From NCBI GenBank assembly GCA_019638255.1, contig JAHBUD010000001.1:1116001-1180000 (forward strand): 64,000 bases of DNA, read 5' to 3'. Positions 26,178 through 35,748 of this stretch are shown here, in pieces. The notes below the pieces were generated by a model, which saw only the letters and a program-made list of their open reading frames with translations, was not told where the DNA came from and did no database searches. This stretch comes from Cyclobacteriaceae bacterium. GTDB taxonomy: Bacteria; Bacteroidota; Bacteroidia; Cytophagales; Cyclobacteriaceae. The stretch's first letter is position 1. Each line of letters opens with the position of its first letter. A program made the position numbers and the translations under genes.

Positions 26178-27338
26178 CTATCGGGAAAGCACAAGTATGT
26201 TAGTGGCCAATATTTCCAAATCTTCATCACCGACATGTTTCTTCTCATCGGCTACAATCAGGAAGTTTTCATACACCAAATCCAGTTCTGCGCCTTCTAT
26301 CTTATGACCTAACACTTCCAGCCTGTGTTTCAATGCAGCTCTTCCGCTTCGGGCTGTTAGTACAATGGAAGAAGATGAAACTCCCACGTCAGCCGGGTTG
26401 ATGATTTCGTAGTTCTCAGCATGCTTGAGGAAACCATCTTGGTGGATACCGGATGAATGTGAAAATGCGTTTGCTCCAACGATGGCCTTGTTGGGTTGCA
26501 CCGGCATGCGCATCATTTTGCTGACCAGTTTACTGAGGTCATAGATCTTTTCCGATTTGATGTTGGTGGTTAATCCTAAATCCTGATGGGTCTTTAAGGT
26601 CATGGCCACTTCTTCCAACGATGTGTTACCCGCGCGTTCACCAATACCGTTAATGGTAACTTCGGCCTGTCGCGCACCATGGATCAAACCAGAAATAGTG
26701 TTGGCGGTAGCCATTCCCAGATCGTTGTGGCAATGCACCGAAACAATGGCCTTGTCGATGTTACTCACGTGATCAAACAAATATTGTATCCGCTTACCAT
26801 ACAAATGCGGTAAACAATATCCGGTTGTGTCGGGTATGTTCACCACATCAGCACCGGCAGCAATGGTGGCTTCAATCATCTGAGCCAGAAACGCCAGGTC
26901 GGCACGGCCGGCATCTTCAGCATAAAACTCAACCTCATATCCTTTCGACTTCGCATACTTCACCGCCCACACACCTTGTTCCAACACCTGTTCTCGATTG
27001 CTTTTGAATTTGTGTTTGATGTGCACATCGCTGGATCCAATGCCAGTATGAATACGACCACGTTTTGCATAACGCAACGCTTCTGCGGCTACATCAATGT
27101 CTTCTTGTTTGGCGCGTGTTAGTCCGCAGACGACAGGCTCTTTCACCGCACGCGAAATACCAATCACCGAAAGAAAATCCCCGGGGCTGGAAATCGGGAA
27201 GCCGGCTTCGATAACATCTACACCAAGTGCCTCCAACTCTCGTGCAATGGTAATCTTTTCCTCTGTAGCCAACTGACAGCCAGGTACTTGTTCGCCATCG
27301 CGTAACGTAGTGTCAAAAATGTATACTTTGTTGTTCAT
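26178..27338 (-). CDS. leuA: 2-isopropylmalate synthase, short form without regulatory domain
   Basis: A 386-residue enzyme that condenses 2-ketoisovalerate with acetyl-CoA, the committed step to leucine. The catalytic TIM barrel is complete: [13 protein letters not shown] with the metal aspartate, [27 protein letters not shown] and [14 protein letters not shown]. The protein ends soon after [17 protein letters not shown] (near 320), and the roughly 130-residue LeuA dimer/leucine-binding domain of the 520-residue enzymes is absent. Leucine feedback through that domain is therefore not expected. A citramalate- or homocitrate-synthase role is possible from sequence, but position next to leuBCD supports LeuA. 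It is the last gene of the leu operon. Confidence 0.93.
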   Translation of the reverse strand: MNNKVYIFDTTLRDGEQVPGCQLATEEKITIARELEALGVDVIEAGFPISSPGDFLSVIGISRAVKEPVVCGLTRAKQEDIDVAAEALRYAKRGRIHTGIGSSDVHIKHKFKSNREQVLEQGVWAVKYAKSKGYEVEFYAEDAGRADLAFLAQMIEATIAAGADVVNIPDTTGYCLPHLYGKRIQYLFDHVSNIDKAIVSVHCHNDLGMATANTISGLIHGARQAEVTINGIGERAGNTSLEEVAMTLKTHQDLGLTTNIKSEKIYDLSKLVSKMMRMPVQPNKAIVGANAFSHSSGIHQDGFLKHAENYEIINPADVGVSSSSIVLTARSGRAALKHRLEVLGHKIEGAELDLVYENFLIVADEKKHVGDEDLEILATNILVLSR

Positions 27339-27350
27339 AGGTTATCTATG

Positions 27351-27384
27351 TTGTTGGTTGTTGGTTATTCGTTGTTGGTTATCG
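27351..27384. repeat. GTTGTTGG repeat at the leuB-leuA junction
   Basis: A run of GTTGTTGGTT-type words (TTGTTGGTTGTTGGTTATTC, then GTTGTTGGTTATCGG). The last 20 bases are inside leuB and encode its final residues ITNNE and the stop codon. This looks like one arm of the same element class seen at 41986-42056. Confidence 0.6.
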
Positions 27385-28468
27385 GGATGGAAACGAGCGC
27401 TAATTGCTCAATCACTTTTCTGCCTATATCACTCGTGTTTAAGATTTTTTCTTTTGGTGTTGTACTATCGGCAATATCTACCGTGCGGTAGCCGGCTTTC
27501 AGAGTTTGTTCCACAGCCTGTATCACGGCTTCCGATTCTTCTTTCAATCCGAAAGAAATATCCAGCAGCAAGGCAGCCGATAGAATTGAAGCCAACGGAT
27601 TGGCTATGCCTTTACCGGTAATGTCGTGTGCGCTACCGTGAATGGGTTCGTATAAGCCAACGGTGTCACCCACAGAAGCGGAAGCCAGCATGCCCATAGA
27701 CCCTGCAATTTGAGAGGCTTCATCAGTAAGAATGTCACCAAATAAATTTCCGGTTAGTACTACATCGAAGCTGCGCGGGTTTTGTATGAGCTTCATTGCA
27801 GCGGCATCGATAAACTGGTGTTCAAGCGTAATGTCAGGGTATTCTTTTCCCACCTGTTGCACTACTTCCCGCCACAGACGTGAGCTTTCCAATACATTCG
27901 CTTTATCTACCGATGTTACTTTTTTCTTGCGGGTGCGAGCAGCCTGAAACGCTTTGTGTGCGATGCGTTCAATTTCATAGCGCTGATAAATCATTAAATC
28001 ATACGCGGTGTTCCCCTCATCCTTTCTTCCCTTTTCACCGAAGTATACATCACCGGTTAATTCGCGGAAGAATAAAATATCTGAACCTTTTAAGATTTCC
28101 GGTTTAATACTGGAAGCGTGCAGCAACTCATCAAATAATTTAATAGGACGCAGATTGGCATACAGACCAAGCTCCTTGCGCATTTTAAGCAAGCCCTGTT
28201 CCGGACGAACTTTCAACGTGGGGTCGTTATCGTATTTCGGATGACCTACCGCACCAAATAAAATCGCATCCGATTTTTTAAGGGTGGCAAGTGTTTCATC
28301 TGGCAGGGCAGTGCCCGTTTGTTCGATGGCATCATGCCCGATCAACGCTTCGGTAAAAATAAATTCGTGTCCGAAGCTTTCTGCAATGTGCTGAAGCACG
28401 TTCTTTCCTTCAGTGGTAACTTCTTTACCGATTCCGTCTCCAGGGAGTATGGTTATGCGTTTCTTCAT
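27365..28468 (-). CDS. leuB: 3-isopropylmalate dehydrogenase
   Basis: A 367-residue NAD-dependent decarboxylating dehydrogenase of the leucine pathway. Signatures are ILPGDGIGKEVTTEG at the N-terminus, FGAVGHPKYD, FRELTGDVYFGEKG, TSVDKANVLESSRLWREV and NLFGDILTDEASQIAGS, followed by HGSAHDITGKGIANP. The C-terminal SIPITNNE is encoded by a dispersed repeat, so the natural end was probably slightly different, with little effect expected. The gap to leuD holds another hairpin repeat. Confidence 0.96.
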   Translation of the reverse strand: MKKRITILPGDGIGKEVTTEGKNVLQHIAESFGHEFIFTEALIGHDAIEQTGTALPDETLATLKKSDAILFGAVGHPKYDNDPTLKVRPEQGLLKMRKELGLYANLRPIKLFDELLHASSIKPEILKGSDILFFRELTGDVYFGEKGRKDEGNTAYDLMIYQRYEIERIAHKAFQAARTRKKKVTSVDKANVLESSRLWREVVQQVGKEYPDITLEHQFIDAAAMKLIQNPRSFDVVLTGNLFGDILTDEASQIAGSMGMLASASVGDTVGLYEPIHGSAHDITGKGIANPLASILSAALLLDISFGLKEESEAVIQAVEQTLKAGYRTVDIADSTTPKEKILNTSDIGRKVIEQLALVSIPITNNE

Positions 28469-28469
28469 G

Positions 28470-28538
28470 ATAGTTAGCTTCTAGCTGCGAGCTTCAAGTC
28501 GAGCAACTCGTAGCTCGCAACTAAAAGCTAGTAGCTTT
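28470..28538. repeat. AGCT-rich hairpin repeat between leuD and leuB
   Basis: A 70-base block made of TAGCT/GAGCT words. On the plus strand, GCTGCGAGCT pairs with AGCTCGCAAC and the outer AGCTTCTAGC pairs with GCTAGTAGCT. A different word set from the GTTGTT class, but the same placement in a cotranscribed gene gap. Confidence 0.6.
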
Positions 28539-29126
28539 TTATTGTGTTAAATCAAATTCCTTAATCTCACTATTCAAACTCAACAAGTAGTCTATATCAT
28601 CATACCCGTTAATCATGCATGCTTTTTTGTATGGATTGATTTCGAATGACTCTTTAGCGCCATCAGGAAGTTTTACAAACTGGTTTTCCAGGTTTACTTC
28701 AATGATGGCCGATGGATTTTTTTCGATCGCTGAGAAAATATTTTTCAGGAATGCATCGCTTACCTGTACCGGAAGCAGGGCATTGTTCAGGGCATTGTTC
28801 TTGAAAATATCTGCAAAAAAGGAAGATATGATTACACGAAAGCCGTAATCGTACAAAGCCCAGGCTGCGTGTTCACGACTGCTTCCACAACCAAAGTTTT
28901 TACCGGCCACCAATATTTTTCCACTGAAGGTTGACTTGTTTAAAACAAATTCTGCTTTTGGTTTTCCGTCAACATCATACCGCCAATCCCGAAACAGATT
29001 TTCACCAAAGCCTTCTCGTGTAGTAGCTTTTAAAAAGCGCGCAGGGATAATCTGGTCCGTGTCGATGTTCTCCACCGCAAGCGGAACAGCTGTTGATTGA
29101 AGTGTTATAAATTTTTCTTTACTCAT
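28539..29126 (-). CDS. leuD: 3-isopropylmalate dehydratase small subunit
   Basis: A 195-residue swivel-domain subunit that with LeuC isomerises 2- to 3-isopropylmalate. Signatures are [31 protein letters not shown] and [16 protein letters not shown] start it at the ATG at 29126 ([10 protein letters not shown]). The reading frame continues 29 codons upstream, but that extension is read from the hairpin repeat at 29131-29216 and is not conserved protein sequence. Confidence 0.95.
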   Translation of the reverse strand: MSKEKFITLQSTAVPLAVENIDTDQIIPARFLKATTREGFGENLFRDWRYDVDGKPKAEFVLNKSTFSGKILVAGKNFGCGSSREHAAWALYDYGFRVIISSFFADIFKNNALNNALLPVQVSDAFLKNIFSAIEKNPSAIIEVNLENQFVKLPDGAKESFEINPYKKACMINGYDDIDYLLSLNSEIKEFDLTQ

Positions 29127-29130
29127 TCTT

Positions 29131-29216
29131 TTCGTTATTGGTTCATCGTTGTTAGTTGTCGTGGATTGTTCATTGTACTTTATTCCGAACAACGAATAAC
29201 CACCAACCACCAACGA
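29131..29216. repeat. GTTGTT-class hairpin repeat between leuC and leuD
   Basis: The left part has TTCGTTATTGGTTCATCGTTG and GTTAGTTGTCG words. The right part has CGAACAACGAATAACC and ACCAACCACCAACG words, complementary in order. A spacer near TACTTTATTC separates them. It fills the whole gap between the leuD start and the leuC stop. Confidence 0.65.
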
Positions 29217-30623
29217 TTATAGTAGTTCTCTCACATCGGTTACCTTTCCCGTAATCGCAGCAGCAGCTGCGCTCAGCGGACTTGCCAGAAATGTTCTGGA
29301 TTTCGGTCCTTGCCGTCCTTCAAAATTTCTGTTCGATGTACTGATGCAATATTTGCCTGCCGGTATCTTGTCTTCGTTCATTCCTAAACATGCCGAGCAG
29401 CCAGGGCTGCGTAGTTCAAAACCAGCCGATTCAAAAATTTTATCCAGCCCTTCTTTCCGTGCTTGTTCTTCTACTTGTTTTGATCCCGGTACAACCCACA
29501 CTTCCACATTAGGTGATTTCTTTTTTCCTTTCACAATAGAAGCCACCAAGCGCAAATCTTCGATACGTGCATTCGTACAACTTCCAATGAATACATAATC
29601 CACCGGTTGGCCCAGCAACGATGTGCCCGGTTCTAATCCCATGTATTCCAATGATTTTGAAAAGGATGTTTTTTCGCTGATCTCTTTCAGTTCTTCTGCC
29701 GTTGGGATGCGATCCGTTACCCGAATGCCCATGCCCGGATTGGTTCCGTACGTGATCATCGGGGCGATGTCGGCTGCATCGTAGGTTAATACTTTATCGT
29801 ATGCGGCACCTTCATCTGTTTTTAATTGCTTCCACTGCTTTACCTGTTGCTCAAAAGCTTCGCCTTGAGGTGCAAATTTTCTTCCGCGGATATAGTTGAA
29901 CGTAGTTTCATCAGGAGCAATTAATCCGCCACGCGCACCCATTTCAATGCTCATGTTACAGATGGTCATGCGGGCTTCCATACTTAACGCTTCAATGGCG
30001 CTTCCGGCATATTCTACAAAATAGCCCGTAGCACCACTGGCCGAAATTTTGGATATGATGTATAGGATAATGTCTTTCGCCAGCACACCCCTGCCCGGGT
30101 TGCCATTCACTTCAATGCGCATGGTTTTCGGTTTGTATTGAAGAACGCATTGCGTTGCCAGCACTTGCTCAACTTCACTGGTGCCAATACCAAACGCAAT
30201 GTTTCCAAAGGCGCCATGTGTTGAAGTATGACTATCGCCACAAACAATGGTCATGCCCGGAAGGGTTAATCCCAATTCTGGGCCAATGATGTGAACAATA
30301 CCTTGAAAGGGATGACCGAGGTCATAAAGTTCAATACCGAATTCAGCACAATTTTTACGCAAGGTCTCCACCTGATGTCGCGACAAGGCTTCTTTTATGG
30401 GGAGGTGCTGATCTTTTGTGGGCACGTTGTGATCGGCTGTTGCCGTTGTGCGCTTTGTATTGAATACCGGAATGTTCCGTTTACGCAATCCGTCAAATGC
30501 CTGCGGACTGGTAACTTCGTGAATGAAGTGGCGATCGATAAACAACACATCCGGGTAGCCTTCTTTTTGTTTTACTACGTGTGCATCCCAGATTTTATCG
30601 AACAGCGTTTTCGGTTTAGTCAT
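29217..30623 (-). CDS. leuC: 3-isopropylmalate dehydratase large subunit
   Basis: A 468-residue aconitase-family subunit that carries the [4Fe-4S] cluster. Signatures are [12 protein letters not shown] at the start, [40 protein letters not shown] (cluster cysteine) and [13 protein letters not shown] (two further cluster cysteines). I choose the ATG at 30623; a TTG two codons upstream is less likely. It is the first gene of the leu group, 34 bases after the terminator-like hairpin at 30651-30689. Confidence 0.96.
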   Translation of the reverse strand: MTKPKTLFDKIWDAHVVKQKEGYPDVLFIDRHFIHEVTSPQAFDGLRKRNIPVFNTKRTTATADHNVPTKDQHLPIKEALSRHQVETLRKNCAEFGIELYDLGHPFQGIVHIIGPELGLTLPGMTIVCGDSHTSTHGAFGNIAFGIGTSEVEQVLATQCVLQYKPKTMRIEVNGNPGRGVLAKDIILYIISKISASGATGYFVEYAGSAIEALSMEARMTICNMSIEMGARGGLIAPDETTFNYIRGRKFAPQGEAFEQQVKQWKQLKTDEGAAYDKVLTYDAADIAPMITYGTNPGMGIRVTDRIPTAEELKEISEKTSFSKSLEYMGLEPGTSLLGQPVDYVFIGSCTNARIEDLRLVASIVKGKKKSPNVEVWVVPGSKQVEEQARKEGLDKIFESAGFELRSPGCSACLGMNEDKIPAGKYCISTSNRNFEGRQGPKSRTFLASPLSAAAAAITGKVTDVRELL

Positions 30624-30650
30624 GAACAACTGTTAGTTAGTTGATAAGCT

Positions 30651-30689
30651 ATTAAAATGAAACCGCCCCGGTGTTTTTCACCGAGGCGG
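30651..30689 (-). terminator. Intrinsic terminator between thrC and leuC, possible attenuator of leu
   Basis: On the minus strand CCGCCTCGGTG (30689-30679) pairs with CACCGGGGCGG (30673-30663) around a loop of five A, with one G-U pair, followed by TTTCATTTT. It nearly copies the ilv attenuator stem at 42989-43016. It sits 130 bases after the thrC stop and 40 before the leuC start. I see no leucine-rich leader and no competing antiterminator upstream, so the simplest reading is the end of the thr operon. Partial read-through or a leu promoter in 30690-30823 would then drive leuC. Confidence 0.75.
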
Positions 30690-30823
30690 ATCCCATTGAA
30701 TGGCTTGATTATGTTTGTTATTACTTGATATCTTAATCAGTTGCTAACATAATCGTTACCGTGAATTAATATAAATTAATTCGTAAAAAAGTTTTTGACT
30801 CACGAGTGTTTGGTAGTAGCTGT

Positions 30824-32119
30824 TTAGATTTTTTCCAACAGTAAATTTTTAAATTCACTAAAATTGGTTGAACAAGAAATGGATTGAGCCGACTTATTTT
30901 GTAGTTCCGTTAGACTGGGGTGCAACACTATTTTTTCTTGAATGGCTGACGCTACAACATCTGGGAACTTAGAAGGGTGGGCAGTTTCCAGGAAAACACC
31001 GAATGCATCGGGATCTTTCTCCATATATTTTTTAAGACCAGCATACCCCACAGCCCCGTGTGGATCAAGTGTGTAACCGGCTTCTCTGTAAACATTCAGC
31101 ATTGCATTCCGGGTTTCTTCATCGGTAAAGGAATAACCGTGTATTTCTTTTGCGATGGATTGCCAGTTGTTGTTATACAATTTCAATAGACGTGGAAAGT
31201 TGCTAGGATTGCCAACATCCATGGCATTGCTGATGGTTTGTTGCGATGAGCGCGGATTAAACTCACCTGTATGCAGGTACTCTGGCACCACATCATTTAC
31301 ATTGGTTGACGCGATAAATGATTTTATTGGAAGTCCCATTTTTTTAGCCAGTACTCCAGCCGTTAGGTTGCCAAAATTTCCGCTTGGCACACTGAATACA
31401 GTATGCTTATGTGCTTGTTGAGCCCAGGCAAAAAAGTAATAGAAGGTTTGTGGAATGAGTCGGGCGATGTTTATCGAGTTTGCGGAGGTTAAAAATTTAG
31501 CCTGACGAAGTTCCTGATCTTGAAAAGCATGTTTAACCAACTGCTGACAATCATCAAATGTTCCATTGATCTTTATGGTGTGGATGTTATGACCCAAGGT
31601 GGCAAATTGTTTTTCCTGCAGTGGACTTACTAAACCTGAAGGGTATAGAATTACAACCTTAATGCCTTCTACTTTATAAAAGCCGTGTGCAACGGCACTG
31701 CCTGTATCGCCCGAAGTGGCTACCAGTACGGTTATTTCGCGTTGAATGGTTTGTGCAATGTGTCGGAGTGTTCGGCTCATAAACCGTGCACCAACATCTT
31801 TGAATGCCAGTGTTGGCCCGTGGAATAATTCCAGTACATGCACATTGTCTTCAATGGCCACCAGCGGAAATTCAAAATCAATAGTTTCTTCGACAATCTT
31901 TCGGAGTATTGCATCTGAAATACTTTCATCTACAAGCGGTCGTGCAACCGTAAAGCCTATGTCTGTTTTTGATAGGGTTGGTAGTTGTTGAATAAAATCA
32001 GCTGGCAATGCAGGTATTTGTTCCGGCATGTATAGACCCCCATCAGGAGCAAGACCCTCCACTACGGCTTGCTGAAAAGAAACTTTACGCGATGGGTTTG
32101 TCAAGCTGTAATACTTCAT
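30824..32119 (-). CDS. thrC: Threonine synthase
   Basis: A 431-residue PLP enzyme that converts O-phosphohomoserine to threonine. Signatures are KYYSLTNPSRKVSFQQAVVEG (first and second half within 22 residues), FHGPTLAFKDVGARF with the PLP lysine at 107, VATSGDTGSAVAHGF and SVPSGNFGNLTAGVL. Length matches the E. coli enzyme (428). It follows thrB with a 12-base gap and ends the thr operon. Confidence 0.96.
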   Translation of the reverse strand: MKYYSLTNPSRKVSFQQAVVEGLAPDGGLYMPEQIPALPADFIQQLPTLSKTDIGFTVARPLVDESISDAILRKIVEETIDFEFPLVAIEDNVHVLELFHGPTLAFKDVGARFMSRTLRHIAQTIQREITVLVATSGDTGSAVAHGFYKVEGIKVVILYPSGLVSPLQEKQFATLGHNIHTIKINGTFDDCQQLVKHAFQDQELRQAKFLTSANSINIARLIPQTFYYFFAWAQQAHKHTVFSVPSGNFGNLTAGVLAKKMGLPIKSFIASTNVNDVVPEYLHTGEFNPRSSQQTISNAMDVGNPSNFPRLLKLYNNNWQSIAKEIHGYSFTDEETRNAMLNVYREAGYTLDPHGAVGYAGLKKYMEKDPDAFGVFLETAHPSKFPDVVASAIQEKIVLHPSLTELQNKSAQSISCSTNFSEFKNLLLEKI

Positions 32120-32131
32120 GATACCGTTTAG

Positions 32132-33073
32132 TTATTGTGAGGATATTACTTGCGCGCCATTCGAATTTATACCTGATACATAGCTGTCAGCTTTGAGTTG
32201 TATGTCTTGAAAAGCTTCCTGCATAGCCTTGGCAACCTGTTGTGCAGATGCTTCACCTTTGCACAGCGCAAACATGGATGGTCCCGAACCGGATATGCCG
32301 CAGCCTAGGGCCCCGTTGTTTAGGGCCGCTTGTTTAACACGATCGTAACCGGGAATAAAAATGGAACGCACCGGCTCAGCAACTACATCTTCCAATGATC
32401 GGCCAATTAAATCAAAATCTTCTTTCATAAGTCCGGTCACAAGGGCTGCCGTGTTACCCCATTGTTTTACAGCATCATGGAGACTAAGTGTTTTACGCAT
32501 GGCTTGTCGTGCATCGCTGGTTTTAATTTCAATGTGTGGATGAATAACAACAGCGATTAATTCAGCAGGAGTTGGTATGTTAATAATGTCCAGGGTTTCT
32601 TTATCACGGATCAGTACAAAACCACCCATTAGCGCAGGCGCAACATTATCGGCATGGGCTGAGCCACAGGCCATTCGTTCAGCTTCTACAGCAAAAGGCA
32701 ATAAATCTTTTCTGGAGAGCTTGTTTCCGGTAGCGTGATTTATAGCCACTAGTGCCGCCACTGCGCTCGCAGCACTCGAACCCATGCCACTGCCCAAGGG
32801 TAGATTCTTAGTTAGTTTAATTTCAGCACCGTGGGCGAGTTTTGTGGCGTGAAGGAATTGCTGTACCGCAACACCACAAGTATTCAGGTGGGCTTCGCGA
32901 GGAAGTAAATTAGCATCACCCATAATTTGCGTGACAGTAACATGGCCGGAATCGTTCAGGCGAATCTCCACTTCATCACCGGGTTGGTGTAAAGCAAAAC
33001 CAAATACATCAAACCCACACGACACGTTGGCAACGGTAGCAGGGGCGAAGGCTTTTATCCAGTTCGTATTCAT
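32132..33073 (-). CDS. thrB: Homoserine kinase
   Basis: A 313-residue GHMP kinase that phosphorylates homoserine. The ATP motif is LPLGSGMGSSAASAVAALVA at about 90-108. The N-terminal KAFAPATVANVSCGFDVFG is the homoserine-kinase version of GHMP motif 1, and the C-terminal GCGISGSGPSMFALC is motif 3. It starts two bases after the thrA stop, and thrC follows after 12 bases, so the three genes form one operon. Confidence 0.96.
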   Translation of the reverse strand: MNTNWIKAFAPATVANVSCGFDVFGFALHQPGDEVEIRLNDSGHVTVTQIMGDANLLPREAHLNTCGVAVQQFLHATKLAHGAEIKLTKNLPLGSGMGSSAASAVAALVAINHATGNKLSRKDLLPFAVEAERMACGSAHADNVAPALMGGFVLIRDKETLDIINIPTPAELIAVVIHPHIEIKTSDARQAMRKTLSLHDAVKQWGNTAALVTGLMKEDFDLIGRSLEDVVAEPVRSIFIPGYDRVKQAALNNGALGCGISGSGPSMFALCKGEASAQQVAKAMQEAFQDIQLKADSYVSGINSNGAQVISSQ

Positions 33074-33075
33074 GG

Positions 33076-35523
33076 TTATCGAATGTTATTTCCAATCCGA
33101 ATGATATCAGCAAAGACACCTGCAGCCGTAACTTCTGCCCCGGCTCCGGGGCCGCGTATCACCATGGGGCGATCACTGTAGCGGGTGGTGATGAACTGGA
33201 TGATGTTATCACTTCCTGACAAGGAATAAAAAGGATGATCGCTTTCAACGGCAGTAAGTCCAACGCTGATTTTACCATCTTTTAACGAGGCCTGGTAACG
33301 GAGTTTTTTCTGCTGATGTTCTGCTTCCGATCGAAGTTTTTCAAAATGGTCATCCGATAATGTTAATCTTTTAAGAAATTCATCCGATGAGAGTTCGCCC
33401 GTACAGTTTTCAGGCACCAGGCTTTCAACTACAACATCGGATAATTCAATCTTTAAACCGGTTTCGCGTGCCAGTATCAAAATCTTTCGGGCAACATCCA
33501 CTCCGCTCAGGTCATCGCGCGGATCGGGCTCGGTGTAGCCTAAAGCTTTCGCTTCTGCCACTACCTCACTGAATCGTTTGTCTGATGTGAACGAAGAAAA
33601 AATATAATTCAATGTGCCGCTCAACACGGCTTCAATGCGTTGCACGGAATCGCCACTTAGCAATAAATCGTTTAAGGTGTTGATTACCGGCAAGCCTGCA
33701 CACACATTCGTTTCATACAAAAACTGTACCCCATGATCGCGAACAGTTTTTCGAATCGATGCATAGGAATCATATGCAGCTGAATTGGCTTTTTTATTAG
33801 GCGCTACTACAGCCACATTGGCTGCTAATAGCGGTTCATAACAAGTAGCCACCTCTTCACTGGCGGTACAGTCGATACAAATGCTGTTGGGAAGATTGAA
33901 TTGAATGATCGTCTTTTGAAATTCTTGCAGGTTAGCTTCTTTGCCCTGTTCACTAAGTTTCTGCACAGCACTATCTACGGTAATGCCATCTTCATGGAGC
34001 AGCATCTTTCGGCTATTGGTAAGTCCAATGAGTTTGATTTCAAGATTGTTGGCAATAAGCAGTTTGTTCAGTTGCTGATGGATTTGTTGAAGTAATGTTT
34101 TGCCGATCAGTCCGGTGCCAATTAAATACAAGTGAATGGTTTTTGTGTTCGATAAGAAAAATGCATCGTGTAATGCTGATAACGCTTTGGCTGTATCGTG
34201 TCTGGAAATAACAGCAGAGATATTTCGCTCGGATGAACCCTGTGCAATGGCCACAACATTGACTCCATTTTTGCCCAAGGCAGAAAACATTTTTCCGCTC
34301 GTACCGGAATGGTGCTTCATGCCATCTCCCACCAGGGCAATGATGCTCAGGTTATCGCTCAGTTCGATGCCATCAATGCGTTTTGTGCTGATCTCATACT
34401 CGAATTCTTTTTCAATCGCTTTTTTTGCTTTTGCTGCCTGTTGTTGTTCAACTGCCAGGCAAATGGAGTGTTCCGATGACGCCTGACTGATCAGAATTAC
34501 ACTTACCTTAGCTTGTGCCAGCGCACCGAACAACCGCATGGATACACCCACTACACCCACCATGCCACTGCCTTGTATGTTCAACAGGCAAATGGTGTCG
34601 ATGGATGAAATGCCTTTTATCAATTTACCGTTGGTACTTTGTGCACTGATGCGCGTACCACGGGCTTGTGGGTTAAAGGTATTTTTTATCCAGATAGGAA
34701 TTTGGTACGCCATGGCGGGCCGCATGGTGGATGGAAAAATTACCTTGGCACCAAAGTGGGAGAGTTCCATGGCTTCCTCGTAACTCAACTCAGGTACCGT
34801 GAACGCCTTCTTAACTTGCTTTGGATTGGCCGTAAGGATGCCATCCACATCGGTCCAGATTTCAAGTGATTCCGCTTTCAGCGCACCGGCTACTATTGCC
34901 GCGGTATAATCGGAACCGCTTCGGCCCAGCGTTGTGGTTTCTCCTGATTCGGAAGAAGCAATGAAACCGGTAACGACTTGTACTTTTTTATGTTGATGGA
35001 AATGATCGGCAATGCGCTTGTTGGTGATTTCAAAATCCACCTGCGCTGATCCGAACTGATCATCAGTGCGAATCACTTGCCGCGCATCCAGAAACTGTGC
35101 ATCGACATCCTGTTCACGCATGGCTTCGCTGATGATGTAGGCACTGATGCGTTCGCCAAAGCTCATGATATAATCCAATGTGCGGGGTGTGCGTTCTTTT
35201 ACCAGGTAAACACCGTGCAGCACATCTTCCAGGGCGTTGAACTGAATGGTAACCTGCGCAAGAATTCCACTTTGTTTTGAAATGGAAATTAATTCCCGCA
35301 CAGTATTCAGGTGTTGATCCACCAGTTTGGCCAGCTCTGCTTTGTATTCAAGATTTCCGTTCAGCGCCAATTGACTGCAATGAATGAGCTGATCGGTAAC
35401 GCCACCAAAGGCAGAGAAGACAACCGCCACTTCGCCTGGCAATTTGCTTTTTACAATTTCGATTACCTGTTTGACTCGTTCCGGGGTTCCTACGGATGAA
35501 CCTCCGAATTTTAAGATGTTCAT
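33076..35523 (-). CDS. thrA: Bifunctional aspartokinase/homoserine dehydrogenase
   Basis: An 815-residue fusion that catalyses the first and third steps from aspartate to threonine. The kinase part (about 1-300) opens MNILKFGGSSVGTPERVKQV and contains TTLGRSGSDYTAAIVAGAL. Two ACT domains follow (about 310-450). The homoserine dehydrogenase part (about 465-815) opens LYLIGTGLIGKTLLQQI and includes LSGTLNYIFSSF and GYTEPDPRDDLSGVDVARK. ACT domains suggest feedback by threonine. A Thr/Ile-rich leader peptide lies upstream at 35620-35700. Length matches E. coli ThrA (820). Confidence 0.96.
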   Translation of the reverse strand: MNILKFGGSSVGTPERVKQVIEIVKSKLPGEVAVVFSAFGGVTDQLIHCSQLALNGNLEYKAELAKLVDQHLNTVRELISISKQSGILAQVTIQFNALEDVLHGVYLVKERTPRTLDYIMSFGERISAYIISEAMREQDVDAQFLDARQVIRTDDQFGSAQVDFEITNKRIADHFHQHKKVQVVTGFIASSESGETTTLGRSGSDYTAAIVAGALKAESLEIWTDVDGILTANPKQVKKAFTVPELSYEEAMELSHFGAKVIFPSTMRPAMAYQIPIWIKNTFNPQARGTRISAQSTNGKLIKGISSIDTICLLNIQGSGMVGVVGVSMRLFGALAQAKVSVILISQASSEHSICLAVEQQQAAKAKKAIEKEFEYEISTKRIDGIELSDNLSIIALVGDGMKHHSGTSGKMFSALGKNGVNVVAIAQGSSERNISAVISRHDTAKALSALHDAFFLSNTKTIHLYLIGTGLIGKTLLQQIHQQLNKLLIANNLEIKLIGLTNSRKMLLHEDGITVDSAVQKLSEQGKEANLQEFQKTIIQFNLPNSICIDCTASEEVATCYEPLLAANVAVVAPNKKANSAAYDSYASIRKTVRDHGVQFLYETNVCAGLPVINTLNDLLLSGDSVQRIEAVLSGTLNYIFSSFTSDKRFSEVVAEAKALGYTEPDPRDDLSGVDVARKILILARETGLKIELSDVVVESLVPENCTGELSSDEFLKRLTLSDDHFEKLRSEAEHQQKKLRYQASLKDGKISVGLTAVESDHPFYSLSGSDNIIQFITTRYSDRPMVIRGPGAGAEVTAAGVFADIIRIGNNIR

Positions 35524-35619
35524 AATGCTTTTAGTATTAAAGACTTTGAAAAATAATTATGAAGCAGCGCGACTCCTGGAGAAGCCCTGATAAATAGGGA
35601 ATATGGTTGTGATGACGGG

Positions 35620-35700
35620 TTACCCCGTAGTGGTAGTGCGTGTGCAAGCTGTAGCCGTAATGGCTACTGTATTGATGATAATGGTTGCTTGCGTTAACAT
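35620..35700 (-). CDS. thrL: Threonine/isoleucine-rich leader peptide upstream of thrA
   Basis: A 26-codon reading frame from ATG at 35700 to TAA at 35620. Ten of the 26 residues are threonine and four are isoleucine, in runs such as TIIINT near the start and TRTTTTG at the end. This is the composition expected of a threonine attenuator leader, because Ile is made from Thr, and it matches E. coli thrL in kind, not in sequence. It ends 96 bases before the thrA ATG. GTAGCC/GGCTAC and ACGGG/CCCGT stems lie in and after it. A T-rich stretch (ATTATTTTT) follows at about 35548-35560, but I could not define a perfect terminator stem there. Confidence 0.8.
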   Translation of the reverse strand: MLTQATIIINTVAITATACTRTTTTG

Positions 35701-35748
35701 GGTGGTGAAGTACTTTAATTTTAAGTTTATATCCAAAAATTCTAATTT

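Noticed and set aside
29127..29213. N-terminal extension of leuD by 29 residues
   Set aside because: The extra residues come from the GTTGTT-class hairpin repeat. MSKEKF at 29126 is the normal LeuD start.
30646..30692. Short frame MGSASVKNTGAVSF reading through the thrC-leuC terminator
   Set aside because: It has no regulatory codons and merely translates the hairpin.
30712..30760. Short frame MLATD as a leu leader peptide
   Set aside because: It has only one leucine codon in five, no control structure overlaps it, and no antiterminator partner for the hairpin at 30663-30689 was found.
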